Of a DNA stretch of 64,000 nt, positions 7,465 through 16,963 are shown in pieces. The first letter of the stretch is position 1. The number at the start of each line of letters is the position of its first letter. A program made the position numbers and the translations under genes. This DNA comes from Actinomycetospora callitridis. GTDB lineage: Bacteria > Actinomycetota > Actinomycetes > Mycobacteriales > Pseudonocardiaceae. The stretch spans positions 496,001 through 560,000 of the forward strand of contig NZ_JAQZAK010000001.1 in the NCBI RefSeq assembly GCF_028737265.1, written 5' to 3'. Under the pieces are notes generated by a model that made no database searches, had not been told where the DNA came from, and was given only the letters and a program-made list of their open reading frames with translations.

Positions 7465-8392
7465 GGTCCTCGCTGCCGCGGCTGAACGGGTGTGGCGGCC
7501 GGAGTTCGTCCTCGACGTCCGGGCGTTGCTCGCGCCGCTGCGCCGCGGACGGGGCGACCCGACCTTCCACATGGAGCTGGAGGGCGCTGAGGGCGGCGAG
7601 ATCTGGCGCTCGACGCCGACCCCCGACGGCCCCGCCACGCTCGCGATCTCGCGACGCGACGGGGAGGTCCGGGCCCGCGCCTGGGGTCCGGGCGCGCAGT
7701 GGGCCGTCGACGGGGTGCCGATGCTGCTGGGTGCCGAGGACGACGACTCCGGGTTCGTCGGCCACCACCCGCTCGTTACCGAGACCCGCCGCCGCATGCC
7801 GGGCCTGCGCCTCGGCGGCACCCGCACGGTGTGGGACGTGCTGGTGCCCGCGATCCTCGAGCAGAAGGTCACCGGCACCGAGGCCCGCCGGTCGTGGCGC
7901 GAGCTGTGCTGGCGGTTCGGCGAGGACGCCCCGGGCCCCTGCCCGCGCCGGATGAAGCTCCCGCCGACGCCGCGGCGGCTGCGCGAGATCCCCGACTGGG
8001 AGTGGCACCGCGCCGGCGTCGACCAGTCGCGGCGCCGGGCGATCCTCGCGTCGGCAACGGTCGCCCACCGCCTGGAGAAGGCCGCCGAGCTGCGCGGCGA
8101 GGCCGGGCGCGCGCTGCTGATGAAGATCCCGGGCATCGGCGTGTGGACCGCCGCCGAGGTCGCCCAGCGCTCCTGGGGCGATCCGGACGCCGTGAGCGTC
8201 GGCGACTTCCACATCCCCTCGACCGTCGGCTGGGCCCTGGTGGGGCGCAAGCTCGACGACGCCGGGATGCTCGAGGTCCTGGCCTGCTACGCCCCCCAGC
8301 GCCAGCGGGCGGTGCGCTACATCGAGGCCTCGGGGTTCCGCCGGCCCCGCTTCGGGCCGCGCTTCTCGCCGAAGGACTACCGGGGCTACTGA
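7454..8392 (+). CDS. HhH-GPD family DNA glycosylase (AlkA/3-methyladenine glycosylase type)
   Basis: Base-excision repair glycosylase (312 aa) that removes alkylated bases. The C-terminal half carries the helix-hairpin-helix MKIPGIGVWTAAEVAQRSWG followed by VSVGDFHIPSTVGWAL, where the Asp of GDFHIP is in the position of the catalytic Asp of the HhH-GPD superfamily. TRTVWDVLVPAILEQKVTG is the conserved helix before it. No four-Cys iron-sulfur motif is present, which favours AlkA over endonuclease III or MutY. Translation starts at GTG 7454 or 7457 inside the end of manC, implying coupling. Two strong hairpins follow the gene. Confidence 0.85.
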   Translation: MVPEVLAAAAERVWRPEFVLDVRALLAPLRRGRGDPTFHMELEGAEGGEIWRSTPTPDGPATLAISRRDGEVRARAWGPGAQWAVDGVPMLLGAEDDDSGFVGHHPLVTETRRRMPGLRLGGTRTVWDVLVPAILEQKVTGTEARRSWRELCWRFGEDAPGPCPRRMKLPPTPRRLREIPDWEWHRAGVDQSRRRAILASATVAHRLEKAAELRGEAGRALLMKIPGIGVWTAAEVAQRSWGDPDAVSVGDFHIPSTVGWALVGRKLDDAGMLEVLACYAPQRQRAVRYIEASGFRRPRFGPRFSPKDYRGY

Positions 8393-8413
8393 CCCCGCGT
8401 CCCGCTCGGTCGT

Positions 8414-8523
8414 GACGACGCTTCGGAAATCGAAGCGTCGTCAGGAGTGGTTCCGACCCGGCCGCGACGCGCCCCCGCGACCGTGATCGATGGTGACGAC
8501 GCTTCGGGAACCGAAGCGTCGTC
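8414..8523. repeat. two near-identical hairpins, likely bidirectional terminator between convergent genes
   Basis: Copy 1 (8414-8442) is gacgacgcttcg-gaaat-cgaagcgtcgtc, a 12-bp stem. Copy 2 (8495-8523) is a 13-bp stem with a GAA loop. Both are preceded by gt and followed by ag, so the similarity extends past the stems. They lie between a convergent glycosylase and Nudix gene; copy 2 covers the Nudix stop codon. No T-tract follows, as is common in high-GC actinobacterial terminators. Confidence 0.85.
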
Positions 8524-9118
8524 AGCGAGGGTCTCGACCCGGGGCGGCCCGGACCAGCGACCGGCCGAACGCGACCTCGTCCGGGAGCTCCGTCAGCGGC
8601 CACCAGCGCAGGTCCAGCGACTCGTCACTGATCGCCTCGACGGCGCCGGGCGGGGCGTGGGCGACGAAGCGGACGTCGAGGTGGCGGGTGGGGACGCCGA
8701 GCGAGCAGGTCAGGGCGTGGATCTCGACGTGGAGGGGCTCGGGGTCGAGGGTCAGGCCCTCGATGCCCGACTCCTCCTCCGCCTCGCGCAGCGCGGCGCC
8801 GGCGAGGGTCGTGTCCTCCGGCTCGATGTGCCCGCCGAGCTGGATCCACGCGCCGACCCGGGGGTGCAGGGTCAGCAGCGCTCGCTCGCCCGCGGCGTCG
8901 AGGACGAGCGCCGAGGCCGTGAGGTGCCCCGGCGCGCAGGAGCGCGAGCACGCGTCGGGGCGGGCGTCCAGGTAGGACACCAGCCCCAGGCGCACGGACT
9001 CCAGCTCGCGCGTCCCGGCCCGCCACCGGCCCAGGACCTCCCGGGCGTCGGCGTGCACGGCGGCCGTCGAGACGGCCGCGCGCGTGGTGGACGCCAGCGT
9101 CCGCTCCGTGTCCGTCAT
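8522..9118 (-). CDS. Nudix hydrolase
   Basis: A 198-residue protein of the Nudix pyrophosphatase fold. The box [20 protein letters not shown] followed by EESGI keeps the RExxEExG core but has one more residue between the leading GG and the RE than the GX5EX7REUXEEXGU consensus. This spacing is what I recall from an actinobacterial subgroup reading GGHxEPGD. Substrate unknown. The ATG overlaps the fbiB stop as ATGA, so it is the third gene of the F420 operon and translationally coupled. Its stop lies inside a hairpin. A role in F420 or GTP metabolism is only suggested by linkage. Confidence 0.88.
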   Translation of the reverse strand: MTDTERTLASTTRAAVSTAAVHADAREVLGRWRAGTRELESVRLGLVSYLDARPDACSRSCAPGHLTASALVLDAAGERALLTLHPRVGAWIQLGGHIEPEDTTLAGAALREAEEESGIEGLTLDPEPLHVEIHALTCSLGVPTRHLDVRFVAHAPPGAVEAISDESLDLRWWPLTELPDEVAFGRSLVRAAPGRDPR

Positions 9119-10464
9119 CTCTCCACCCACCGGTCGTCGACGGCGAGCCCGCCCCGCGGCGGCGGCTCGGCGGCCGGGTGGCCGATCGCGACGGCGCCGA
9201 GGGGCTCCCAGTCGGCGGGCAGGTCGAGCACCTCGCGCACGATCTCCGGCGCGAAGATCGTCGACGACACCCAGCACGACCCCAGCCCCTCGGCGGCCAG
9301 GGCGACGAGCAGGCTCCCGACGGCCGCGCCACCCGCGACCGTGAACATCGTGTGCTCGGCCGAGGCCCGGTGGGCGTCGGGGTAGGCGTGCGCGCCCTCG
9401 AGGACGAGGAACGGCAGCACGACCTCGGGCGCGGCGCGCAGCAGGTCGCCGCGGGCGACACGGCGCTCGATCGCGTCGGGGGAGAACCCGTCGCCGCGCA
9501 GGTCGGCGCGCCACGCCTCGGCCATGGCGTCGAGCAGCCGGGTGCGCAGCTCCGGTGTCGCCACGCGCACGAAGCGCACCGGGCGGGTGTGGTGCGGCGC
9601 GGGCGCGGTGAGGCCCGCGGCGCCGGCCCGGCGCAGCGCCTCGGGGTCGACGGGGGTGTCGGCGAACGCCCGCACCGAGCGTCGCGCCGGCACCGCCTCG
9701 CGCCGTCCCCGCGCGAGCGCCTCGTCCGTGCCCAGCCAGAAGAGGTCCTCGTCGACCGGGCGCACGAGGTCGCGACCCCGCGCCGCCTCCGACCGCAGGG
9801 AGGCGGGCAGGCCGCGCACCACGGCGACGGGCACACCGCCGAGCTTGCCCTTGACCAGGTCGGCGGCCGCGGCGACCTCGTCGGCGACGGCGACCTCGGT
9901 GACCACGAGCTCGTTGCCCTGGCTGTCGACCGCGCCGCCGTAGGCGTGCACGACCTCCAGCCCGGCGGCGCCGATCGCGGCGTCGGTCTGCCCGACGCGC
10001 CAGGTGCGGCCCATGGTGTCGGTGACGACCACGGCGACGTCGACCCCGAGCCGCTCGCGCAGCGCGGAGCGCAGGGCGGCGGCCGAGGCGTCCGGGTCCT
10101 CGGGGAGCAGCGCGACCTCGTCACCGGCGACGTTCGAGGCGTCGATCCCCGCGGCGGCCTGCACGATCCCCAGGGGATTGGCGACGATCTTGGTGCGGCC
10201 CTTGGTGGCCAGCAGGCGCACGGTCTCGCGGTCGACGAGCGCGCGGCGCGCGGTGTCGCGCTCGTCGGGATCGCTGGGCACCCGCACGAGGCGGCCCTCG
10301 ACCTTCGAGAGCACCTTGGACGTCACGACCACCACGTCGCCGTCGGCCAGCGAGCCGGCGAGGGCATCGGCCAGCGCGCCGGCGAGGTCGTCGCCGGGCC
10401 GGAACTCCGGCAGGCCGGTGACGCCCCAGAGGGTCAGCCCGTCGGAGGCGTGATCAGCTGCCAT
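9115..10464 (-). CDS. fbiB: coenzyme F420:L-glutamate ligase / FMN-dependent dehydro-F420 reductase FbiB
   Basis: Bifunctional cytosolic enzyme (449 aa). The N-terminal domain (about 1-245) is the GTP-dependent gamma-glutamyl ligase that builds the polyglutamate tail of F420: [54 protein letters not shown]. The C-terminal domain (about 255-449) has the nitroreductase fold that binds FMN and reduces dehydro-F420-0: [14 protein letters not shown] and [18 protein letters not shown]. The fused form is the actinobacterial type. It starts inside the 3' end of fbiA (11-base overlap) and ends overlapping the Nudix gene. Confidence 0.95.
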   Translation of the reverse strand: MAADHASDGLTLWGVTGLPEFRPGDDLAGALADALAGSLADGDVVVVTSKVLSKVEGRLVRVPSDPDERDTARRALVDRETVRLLATKGRTKIVANPLGIVQAAAGIDASNVAGDEVALLPEDPDASAAALRSALRERLGVDVAVVVTDTMGRTWRVGQTDAAIGAAGLEVVHAYGGAVDSQGNELVVTEVAVADEVAAAADLVKGKLGGVPVAVVRGLPASLRSEAARGRDLVRPVDEDLFWLGTDEALARGRREAVPARRSVRAFADTPVDPEALRRAGAAGLTAPAPHHTRPVRFVRVATPELRTRLLDAMAEAWRADLRGDGFSPDAIERRVARGDLLRAAPEVVLPFLVLEGAHAYPDAHRASAEHTMFTVAGGAAVGSLLVALAAEGLGSCWVSSTIFAPEIVREVLDLPADWEPLGAVAIGHPAAEPPPRGGLAVDDRWVER

Positions 10465-11452
10465 CGACGGTCCGGCTCCGCTCCGCTCCGCGCACGCCGG
10501 CGAGATCGTAGGCCGCGCGCACCATCGCCGCCGTGGCGTCCGGGTCGGTCATCATCAGCGGCACCTCGCGGACCTCGACACCCGGCACCTCGGCCCCGTC
10601 GCCCGGCGCGACGAGCCACCCGTCGAGCAGGCCGCCGGTGGTGCGCGCGCCGTACCAGCGCCCGACGCCCTCGGCGCTGACCGGCACGTCCACCGCCGCC
10701 AGGCACGCCTCGGCCATCCCGCGCACCGCGTGCCCGTCGACGATCGGCGACACCCCGACGACCCGGCCGGGCGCGGCGGACAGCGCGGGCCGCATCGCGG
10801 GGACGTCGACGATCGTGTGGATGCTGACCACGGGGTTCGACGGCGCCACGAGCACGACGTCGGCGTCCGCGATCGCGGCGAGCGCGGCGGGGCACGCCGT
10901 GGCCTGCTCGCGCCCGACCGAGGCGAACGAGTGCGCCGGCAGGGCGGCGCGGTGGCGCACCCACCACTCCTGGAAGTGGATGGCGCGGCGCGATCCGTCG
11001 GACGGGTCGTCGACGACGACGTGGGTCTCGATCCGGTCGTCGCTGGCCGGGATGAGCTCGACGCCGGGGGACCAGCGGTCGCACAGCGCGGCGGTGACCT
11101 GCGAGAGCGGGTAGCCCGCCCGCAGCATGCGCGTGCGCACGAGGTGGGTGGCGACGTCGCGGTCGCCCAGCCCGAACCAGGTCGGGTCGGCGCCGTAGGC
11201 CTCGAGCTCCTCGCGGACCGACCAGGTCTCCTTGGCCCGGCCCCAGCCGCGCTCGGTGTCGATGCCCGCGCCGAGGGTGTACATGCAGGTGTCGAGGTCC
11301 GGGCAGACCCGCAGGCCGTGCAGCCAGATGTCGTCGCCGACGTTGACCACCGCGCGGATCGCGTCGCCCGGCGCGGCGGCGGCCAGGACGCCCTGCAGGA
11401 ACCGGGCGCCGCCGACGCCCCCGACGAGAACGGTGACCTTCACACCGTCCAT
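10454..11452 (-). CDS. fbiA: phosphoenolpyruvyl/lactyl transferase FbiA (CofD) of F420 synthesis
   Basis: Transfers the phosphoenolpyruvyl group from enolpyruvyl-diphospho-guanosine to Fo, giving dehydro-F420-0. The protein (332 aa from ATG 11452) begins [17 protein letters not shown], the family nucleotide-binding start. Further on it has [34 protein letters not shown] and [16 protein letters not shown], all hallmark CofD blocks. GTG 11443 (VKVTVL) is an equally good start: AGGGGG lies 3 bases before the ATG and 12 before the GTG. It is co-oriented and overlapping with fbiB. fbiC and fbiD are not in this window, so the pathway must be completed elsewhere. Confidence 0.95.
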   Translation of the reverse strand: MDGVKVTVLVGGVGGARFLQGVLAAAAPGDAIRAVVNVGDDIWLHGLRVCPDLDTCMYTLGAGIDTERGWGRAKETWSVREELEAYGADPTWFGLGDRDVATHLVRTRMLRAGYPLSQVTAALCDRWSPGVELIPASDDRIETHVVVDDPSDGSRRAIHFQEWWVRHRAALPAHSFASVGREQATACPAALAAIADADVVLVAPSNPVVSIHTIVDVPAMRPALSAAPGRVVGVSPIVDGHAVRGMAEACLAAVDVPVSAEGVGRWYGARTTGGLLDGWLVAPGDGAEVPGVEVREVPLMMTDPDATAAMVRAAYDLAGVRGAERSRTVDGS

Positions 11453-11469
11453 CGTCCCCCTGGTCGCGC

Positions 11470-12234
11470 TCAGCCGAGCAGCCGGGCGAACTGCACGTTG
11501 CCCAGCCGCGCGAGGGTGCCGTCGCCGCCGACGAGGGCGAAGACCCACTCGGCCGCCGCGAACAGCAGCGCCGAGGCGCCCGGGATCAGGAACAGCAGCA
11601 GGATGACCGCGAAGGGGGCGAACGGCGCGATGCGCGCCGCGCCCGCCCGCGTCCCGTAGGGCAGGTAGGGGTCGATGACGCCCCAGCCGTCGAGCCCCGG
11701 GATCGGCAGCAGGTTCAGCACGAAGGTGAGGACCTGGATGATCCCCAGGAACGACAGGGCCGCGGCCAGCGGCAGCGGCGGGGCCGTGAGCGCCACGCCG
11801 ATCGCGATCGCGGCGGCGAGCACGAGGTTGGCCATCGGCCCGGCCAGCGAGACCGCGCTGATCGCCGGCCGCGACCGCAGCGCGCCCCGCTGGATCCACA
11901 CCGCGCCGCCGGGCAGCGGGATCCCGCCGATGACGAGGAACAGCAGCGGCAGGACGAGCGTGAGCCCGATGTTGGCGTAGCGGCGGATGTCCAGGGTCAG
12001 GTAGCCGAGGGCGCGCACCGAGTGGTCGCCGCAGCGGTCCGCGGTCAGCGCGTGGGAGAACTCGTGCAGGCAGAGTGAGACCGCCCACCCGGCGAGGACC
12101 AGCAGGACCGTGCCGCCGATCACGGTCCCCCGGGCGGGCACGAGTGTCAGGGCGCCCCCCGCGACGGTGAGCGCGACCAGCACCAGGAAGATGGGGCTGA
12201 CCGGCGAGCGCAGGCGCGAGACGCGGGATGTCAC
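11470..12234 (-). CDS. site-2 protease-like (M50) membrane metallopeptidase
   Basis: An integral membrane protein of about 254 residues. It carries the zinc motif LCLHEFSHALTADRCG (HExxH in the first membrane core helix) and the second zinc-ligand motif NLLPIPGLDGW (the NPxPxxxLDG equivalent), with at least five hydrophobic segments. Such rhomboid-sized M50 proteins cleave substrates within the membrane; the substrate here is unknown. GTG 12234 is preferred over ATG 12255 because GGGGAG lies 9 bases upstream and the first membrane segment follows shortly. It sits 17 bases upstream of fbiA on the same strand and may share its transcript. Confidence 0.88.
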   Translation of the reverse strand: MTSRVSRLRSPVSPIFLVLVALTVAGGALTLVPARGTVIGGTVLLVLAGWAVSLCLHEFSHALTADRCGDHSVRALGYLTLDIRRYANIGLTLVLPLLFLVIGGIPLPGGAVWIQRGALRSRPAISAVSLAGPMANLVLAAAIAIGVALTAPPLPLAAALSFLGIIQVLTFVLNLLPIPGLDGWGVIDPYLPYGTRAGAARIAPFAPFAVILLLFLIPGASALLFAAAEWVFALVGGDGTLARLGNVQFARLLG

Positions 12235-12366
12235 GCACCCAGTCTCCCCGATCACCGGCCGGCGCCTCGAAGGCGTGGTGACAGCTCATTGCTACGGACA
12301 GCGCAGTGACGCTCACCGCACGTGACGACCGCCCGCCGCGACATGCGGCCGGACGTGTCCCCCGGC

Positions 12367-12395
12367 TTGACCCGGATGAACGACACCGGTGTAAT
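12367..12395 (+). promoter_or_regulatory. probable whiB2 promoter (TTGACC-N17-TGTAAT)
   Basis: A -35 box TTGACC (12367-12372) and a -10 box TGTAAT (12390-12395) are separated by exactly 17 bases, in the divergent gap upstream of whiB2. The predicted transcript would have a leader of roughly 75-80 bases before the GTG at 12480. Confidence 0.6.
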
Positions 12396-12479
12396 TCCTA
12401 CGCGATGACACGTCGGTGCGGGGCCGACGCCTCGTCCACTCAGTGGGGGCCGGGGGGAGTCGAGGCGAGGGAGGTGTCC

Positions 12480-12845
12480 GTGAACGGTGCGGAGAGCGGG
12501 TCGGTGGTGCTGGGTAGCGATGCAGTGAGGGCCTTCGGGCCGGTGGGGCAGGCGCCTCTGAGGGACGTCCTCTCGGAGCTGGCGATGGTCACCGAGGACG
12601 AGCAGGAGTGGCAGGAGCGCGCCCTGTGCGCGCAGACGGACCCGGAGGCGTTCTTCCCCGAGAAGGGCGGGAGCACCCGGGAGGCCAAGCAGATCTGCAA
12701 CAGCTGCGACGTCCGCTCGGAGTGCCTCGAGTACGCCCTCGGGCACGACGAGCGCTTCGGGATCTGGGGCGGCCTGTCCGAGCGCGAGCGCCGGCGTCTG
12801 AAGCGCCGGGCGTTCGACACGATGGACGCGGTCGACGCCGTCTGA
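12480..12845 (+). CDS. whiB2: WhiB2/WhmD-type iron-sulfur transcriptional regulator
   Basis: Redox-sensitive [4Fe-4S] regulator of the Wbl family, needed for septation and sporulation-linked division in orthologues. The four Cys are in ERALCAQTDPEAFFP and ICNSCDVRSECLEYAL (C, then CxxC and C). The Wbl turn GIWGGLSERERRRLKRR follows, with a basic DNA-contacting tail. The segment EKGGSTREAKQICNSC is nearly identical to mycobacterial WhmD, separating it from WhiB1. GTG 12480 is chosen because GAGGGAGG sits 5 bases upstream; in-frame extension to 12306 would cross the promoter. Product 121 aa. Location next to fbiA matches Rv3260c. Confidence 0.93.
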   Translation: MNGAESGSVVLGSDAVRAFGPVGQAPLRDVLSELAMVTEDEQEWQERALCAQTDPEAFFPEKGGSTREAKQICNSCDVRSECLEYALGHDERFGIWGGLSERERRRLKRRAFDTMDAVDAV

Positions 12846-12957
12846 CGTCGCCACGGACCCGGCACCGGACAGTCCGTCGGGGGGCCCTACTCTCGGCGGC
12901 CGGACCGGTGCAGGGGCGCCCCGCGGGGAGGTCGCCCGAGGGAAGGGCGGCTCGTCG

Positions 12958-15900
12958 GTGGCTGGAAGCTCGCCCGTCCTCGCGGTGCTGGTGTGCCACG
13001 ACGGCGAGTTCTGGCTGCCCACCGCCCTCGACTCCCTGGCGCGCCTGACCCGCCGTCCGCGCCGGGTGATCGCCGTCGACACGGGCTCCACCGACGGCAC
13101 CTCCGGGCTGCTCGCGGAAAGCAACCAGGTGGACGTCGTGCTGCGGATGCCGCACGACACCGGCTTCGCCGAGGCCGTCCACACCGCGGTCGACGACGCC
13201 GACCGTCGCTGGGGCCGCCACGCCGACAGGGGCTCCGGCGACTGGCTCTGGGTCCTGCACGACGACGCCGCCCCGGCCCCGGACTGCCTCGAGGTCCTGC
13301 TCTCCGTCGCCGACGCCTCGCCGTCGGCCGCCGTGCTCGGCCCCCTGTGCCTCGACTGGGACGAGCCCCGGCTCGTGGTCGAGGCGGGCGTGTCCATCGA
13401 CGCCTCGGGGTCGCGGCAGACCGGCATCGGGGCCGACGAGCTCGACATGGGCCAGTTCGCGACGAACTCCGAGGTCCTCGCCGTCGGGTCCGCGGGCTCG
13501 CTGATGCGCCGCCGTGAGTGGGACGGGCTCGGCGGTTACGACACGGCCCTGGGCCTGCTGCGCGAGGACGTCGACTACGGCTGGCGCGTCAACCGCGCCG
13601 GCGGTCTCGTGCTGTGCGCCCCCTCGGCCCGGCTGCGCCACGCCCGGGCGCTCTCCAGCCGCACCCGCCCGCTGGACACCGCCGGCGTCGACCACCGCTA
13701 CCGCGCCACCGACCGCGCCCACGGTGTCCGGACCTTCCTGGCCAACTGCTCGTCGCCCGCCTTCGTGCTCGGTCTGGCGCGCCTGCCCGTGCTCGCCGTG
13801 CTCCGCGCCCTGGGCCTGCTGCTCGTGCGCCGGGCCCGGGCCGCGGGTGCCGAGCTCGCCGGCCTGTCGCGCGTCCTCGGCTCCGGGCCGGGCATCGCCG
13901 ACCTCGCTGACGCCCGCCGACGGCGCAGCACCGGGGCGACGGCCCTGCCCCGCGAGCTGCGGGGACTCCTGACGAGCCGCACCACGCGGCTGCGCAACGC
14001 CGTGCGCGGCGGGCTGACCTCGCTCGTGCGCGGCCGCCTCGCCGACGAGCTCGCGCTCGGGCGGCTGCCCGAGTGGGCGGAGCGGGAGTCGCGCACCGAT
14101 GGCTCCGCCGCCGACGGCGGTGACGCCGCCCGGCGCCCGGCCGTGGGACCCGGCGCGCTCGCCGTCGGCGCCGCCCTGCCGCGCAGCACCCGCAGCACCC
14201 GGCGGACCGCGGGCCTGCGCCGCCCCGGCGAGTCGCTGGCGGTGGCGCTGCCGGGACCCCGCGCCCCGGCCGACGCGGCCCCCGCGAGGCCGGCCCCCAC
14301 GCCGGCCCCGCGCGCCGAGGGCCGGCCGGGCGCCCCCGGCCAGGACTGGGAGGACCCGCCGACCGCGCCCGGCGAGCGGGTGGTCGTCGTCCCCGTCACC
14401 GCGGGACGGGTCGCGCGCGAGCTGCTGCTGGCCCCGCCGCTGCTGCTCGTCGTCGGCCTGACGCTCGTCGCCCTGGTCACGCAGTGGTCCCGGCTGGGCC
14501 TCACGCTCGCGGGCGGGCGGATCGCCGAGGTCCCGGGGCTGCGCGAGCTGTGGTCGTCCTACCTGGCGGTCTGGCACCCGGCCGCCGGCGGTACCGGCGC
14601 GCCGGCGCCCGCCGCGCTCGCCGTGGTCGGGGTGCTCGGGGGCCCGCTGACGCCGCTGGGCGGACCGCAGGCGGCGGTGTCGCTCCTGCTGCTCGCGGCG
14701 CTGCCCCTCGCCGGCCTCTCGGCGTACCTCGCGACGCGCGAGCTCCGGGTCGGCCGGGTCCTGCGCGCGCTCGCCGGCGCCGTCTACGCGCTGCTCGGGA
14801 TCACGGGCGGCGCGGTGGCACAGGGCCGGCTCGACGGCGTCGTCACCGTGGTGCTGCTGCCGCTCGTGCTCGCCGGCGTCCTCGCCGTGCTGCGCGGGGT
14901 GCGCGTCTCCGGGCGCCGCGGCTCCTGGTGGAGCACCGCGGCGGGCACCGCGCTGGCGCTCGCCGTCGTCGGCGCCTTCGCGCCGCTCGTGTACGCGCTC
15001 GTGCTCGTCGTCGTGGTCGTCGGCTTCGTGCTCGTGCCCTCGCCGCCGCGGGCGGCCGGGCGCCGGGCGATGGCGCTCGCCGTGATCGTCGTCCTGCCGG
15101 TGCTGTTGCTCCTGCCGTGGCCGACGGTGCTGCTCACGGCCCCCGAGATCCTCCTGCACGGCACCGGCGCACCGGTGGCCGAGCGGTTCGCGGGCGCCCT
15201 CGACATCCTGTCGCTCGACCCCGGCGGCCCCGGGACGGTCCCGTGGGCGGGCCTGCTGCTCGTCCTCGTCGCGGTCGGTGGCGCGCTGCTGGCGCCCCGC
15301 CGGGCCGCGGTGCCGGGGCTCGCGCTCCTGCTGCTCGGAGTCGGCGCCGCGGCGCTCGTCGGCTCGTTCGCGCTGCCGCCGCTCTCGGGCGGCGACGCGC
15401 GCCCGGGCTGGACGGGGCCCGCCCTCGCGCTGGCGGCGTGCGGGGCGCTGTGGAGCCTGCTCGCCCAGGTCGCGGCGGCGCGGGCCGAGCCGCTCGGCCA
15501 GCTCCTCGGGCGGCGCGAGCGCAGCGGCCGCGCGCCGGACCGTCGCGGCGAGTCCGAGCTGGACCTCGGCGGCGCGGGCTTCGGCGGTCGCCTCTCCGAC
15601 GCCGCCGAGCGGGTGGGCGCGAGCGCGACGGGCCTCGCGAGCCGGTTCCGGTCGCGCGACCGCGGGGACGACCGCACCGAGCGGGTCCGGGGCGTCGCGG
15701 TGCCCGTGCTCGCGCTCGCCGTGGTCGCGCTGGCCGTGGTCACCGTCCTCGGCGGCGGGGCCGGACCGCTGGCCGCCACGCGCCCGGCCACCCTCGCCGC
15801 CCCGCTCGTCGACGAGCTCGCGCGCAGCGGCGCCGGCGTCGTCGTCCTCACCCGTGACGCGGACACCACCCGGCGGTCGGGTCCGGCGCTGCCCCGCTAC

Positions 15901-16527
15901 GGCGACGACGACTTCGCCCCGGTCGGCGCCGCGCCCGCTCGACTGCAGCGCGACGTGCGCGCGCTGCTCTCCGGCGACCCGGCCACCGTGCAGGCCGGCG
16001 TGGCGGAGCTCGCCACGGCCGGGACCGGCGTCGTGGTGCTGCCCGACGAGCAGACCGCCCGTTCGGTGCGCACCTCGGCCGGGCCCCTGCTCGCCGACGC
16101 CCCGCCAGCCTCCGACGGGCGGCCCGTCGCCCGGGTCGCGCTCCCGGTGGGCGGCGCGGTGCTGCTCGAGCCGCCGGTCTCGGACGACGCCACCGAGGCC
16201 CGCGCGGCCCCGCGGCGTCCCGCAGGCCTCACGCCGGTGCCGTCGGACCTGCCGACCGTCGGCGTGCGCGTCTCGCCGGGCGCCGACCGCCGGCTGCTCG
16301 TGGTGGCCGCCGAGCTGGAGTCGGGGTGGACCGCGACGGTCGGCGGCGCGCCCGTGGCCGTCGTCCCGGCCTGGGGCCACCTCGTCGGCGTGCCCGTCGG
16401 GGACGCCGGCGGCCCCGTGGTCGTCGGGCGCGACGACACCGCCCGGCTGCTGCTCCTGCTCCTGCAGCTGGCGCTCGTGCTGTTCACGGCGCTCTCGGCC
16501 CTGCCGTCGCGGACCCGTCTCGACTAG
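12958..16527 (+). CDS. very large membrane-bound family 2 glycosyltransferase
   Basis: A 1189-residue protein. Residues about 1-240 form a GT2 domain: VLVCHDGEFWLPTALDSL, IAVDTGSTDGTSG, LWVLHDDAAPAPDC and the late GLLREDVDYGWRVNRAG (ED of the acceptor site). A Pro/Ala-rich linker follows (about 370-470). A multi-spanning region (about 475-860) contains ten or so hydrophobic segments, then a soluble extracytoplasmic part and a final hydrophobic segment near the C-terminus. The architecture suggests a cytoplasmic transferase joined to a polytopic lipid-linked-sugar module. Donor and acceptor are unknown. GTG 12958 follows GAGGGAAGGG and directly precedes the GT2 start. It follows whiB2 with 112 bases between. 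Confidence 0.85.
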   Translation: MAGSSPVLAVLVCHDGEFWLPTALDSLARLTRRPRRVIAVDTGSTDGTSGLLAESNQVDVVLRMPHDTGFAEAVHTAVDDADRRWGRHADRGSGDWLWVLHDDAAPAPDCLEVLLSVADASPSAAVLGPLCLDWDEPRLVVEAGVSIDASGSRQTGIGADELDMGQFATNSEVLAVGSAGSLMRRREWDGLGGYDTALGLLREDVDYGWRVNRAGGLVLCAPSARLRHARALSSRTRPLDTAGVDHRYRATDRAHGVRTFLANCSSPAFVLGLARLPVLAVLRALGLLLVRRARAAGAELAGLSRVLGSGPGIADLADARRRRSTGATALPRELRGLLTSRTTRLRNAVRGGLTSLVRGRLADELALGRLPEWAERESRTDGSAADGGDAARRPAVGPGALAVGAALPRSTRSTRRTAGLRRPGESLAVALPGPRAPADAAPARPAPTPAPRAEGRPGAPGQDWEDPPTAPGERVVVVPVTAGRVARELLLAPPLLLVVGLTLVALVTQWSRLGLTLAGGRIAEVPGLRELWSSYLAVWHPAAGGTGAPAPAALAVVGVLGGPLTPLGGPQAAVSLLLLAALPLAGLSAYLATRELRVGRVLRALAGAVYALLGITGGAVAQGRLDGVVTVVLLPLVLAGVLAVLRGVRVSGRRGSWWSTAAGTALALAVVGAFAPLVYALVLVVVVVGFVLVPSPPRAAGRRAMALAVIVVLPVLLLLPWPTVLLTAPEILLHGTGAPVAERFAGALDILSLDPGGPGTVPWAGLLLVLVAVGGALLAPRRAAVPGLALLLLGVGAAALVGSFALPPLSGGDARPGWTGPALALAACGALWSLLAQVAAARAEPLGQLLGRRERSGRAPDRRGESELDLGGAGFGGRLSDAAERVGASATGLASRFRSRDRGDDRTERVRGVAVPVLALAVVALAVVTVLGGGAGPLAATRPATLAAPLVDELARSGAGVVVLTRDADTTRRSGPALPRYGDDDFAPVGAAPARLQRDVRALLSGDPATVQAGVAELATAGTGVVVLPDEQTARSVRTSAGPLLADAPPASDGRPVARVALPVGGAVLLEPPVSDDATEARAAPRRPAGLTPVPSDLPTVGVRVSPGADRRLLVVAAELESGWTATVGGAPVAVVPAWGHLVGVPVGDAGGPVVVGRDDTARLLLLLLQLALVLFTALSALPSRTRLD

Positions 16528-16561
16528 CAGCGCTGCGATGGGCGGTGTCGGGGGTCACCCC

Positions 16562-16567
16562 TAGGGT
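16562..16567 (+). promoter_or_regulatory. -10 box TAGGGT for a leaderless VOC gene
   Basis: TAGGGT is followed by 7 bases and then the GTG at 16575. This spacing puts the transcription start at or next to the start codon, the usual arrangement of leaderless actinobacterial genes. Confidence 0.6.
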
Positions 16568-16574
16568 CACGACC

Positions 16575-16961
16575 GTGTTCGACCACCTCGGTTTCCCCAG
16601 CAGCGACGTCGAGACCTCCGTCGCCTTCTACACCGCCGCCTTCGCCCCGCTCGGCATGGCGGTGGCCGTCCGGATCCCCACCGGCCCGCCCGGTGCCCCG
16701 GAGGTGGTCGGCCTGTCGGCGGGCGGCGGCCACGCCGGCTTCTGGCTCGCCCCGGGTGCCGCGGTCGAGCAGGAGCTGCACGTCGCGTTCGCGGCCCCGG
16801 ACCGCGCGGCGGTGGACGCGGTGCACGAGGCGGCCGTGGCGCACGGCGCCGAGGTGCTCCACGCGCCGAGGATCTTCCCCGAGTACCACCCGGGCTACTA
16901 CGCCGTCTTCCTGCGCGACCCCGACGGCCACAACGTCGAAGCCGTCCACCACACCTTCTAG
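16575..16961 (+). CDS. VOC superfamily protein (glyoxalase/bleomycin-resistance fold)
   Basis: A 128-residue vicinal-oxygen-chelate protein. It begins VFDHLGFPSSDVETSVAFYT, the first beta-alpha-beta unit with a metal-ligand His. It ends YYAVFLRDPDGHNVEAVHH, the conserved final unit with DPDGHxxE. The two beta-alpha-beta-beta-beta modules fit one small subunit of a dimeric VOC protein. Substrate is not evident. GTG 16575 is chosen because the fold starts there and a TAGGGT box lies 7 bases upstream. The stop is 2 bases from the convergent metallopeptidase-like gene. Confidence 0.85.
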   Translation: MFDHLGFPSSDVETSVAFYTAAFAPLGMAVAVRIPTGPPGAPEVVGLSAGGGHAGFWLAPGAAVEQELHVAFAAPDRAAVDAVHEAAVAHGAEVLHAPRIFPEYHPGYYAVFLRDPDGHNVEAVHHTF

Positions 16962-16963
16962 CC

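Noticed and set aside
12589..16380. 1263-codon reverse-strand open frame
   Set aside because: Antisense to the large glycosyltransferase; its translation is repetitive Arg/Gly/Glu typical of GC-rich shadow frames, with no domain motif.
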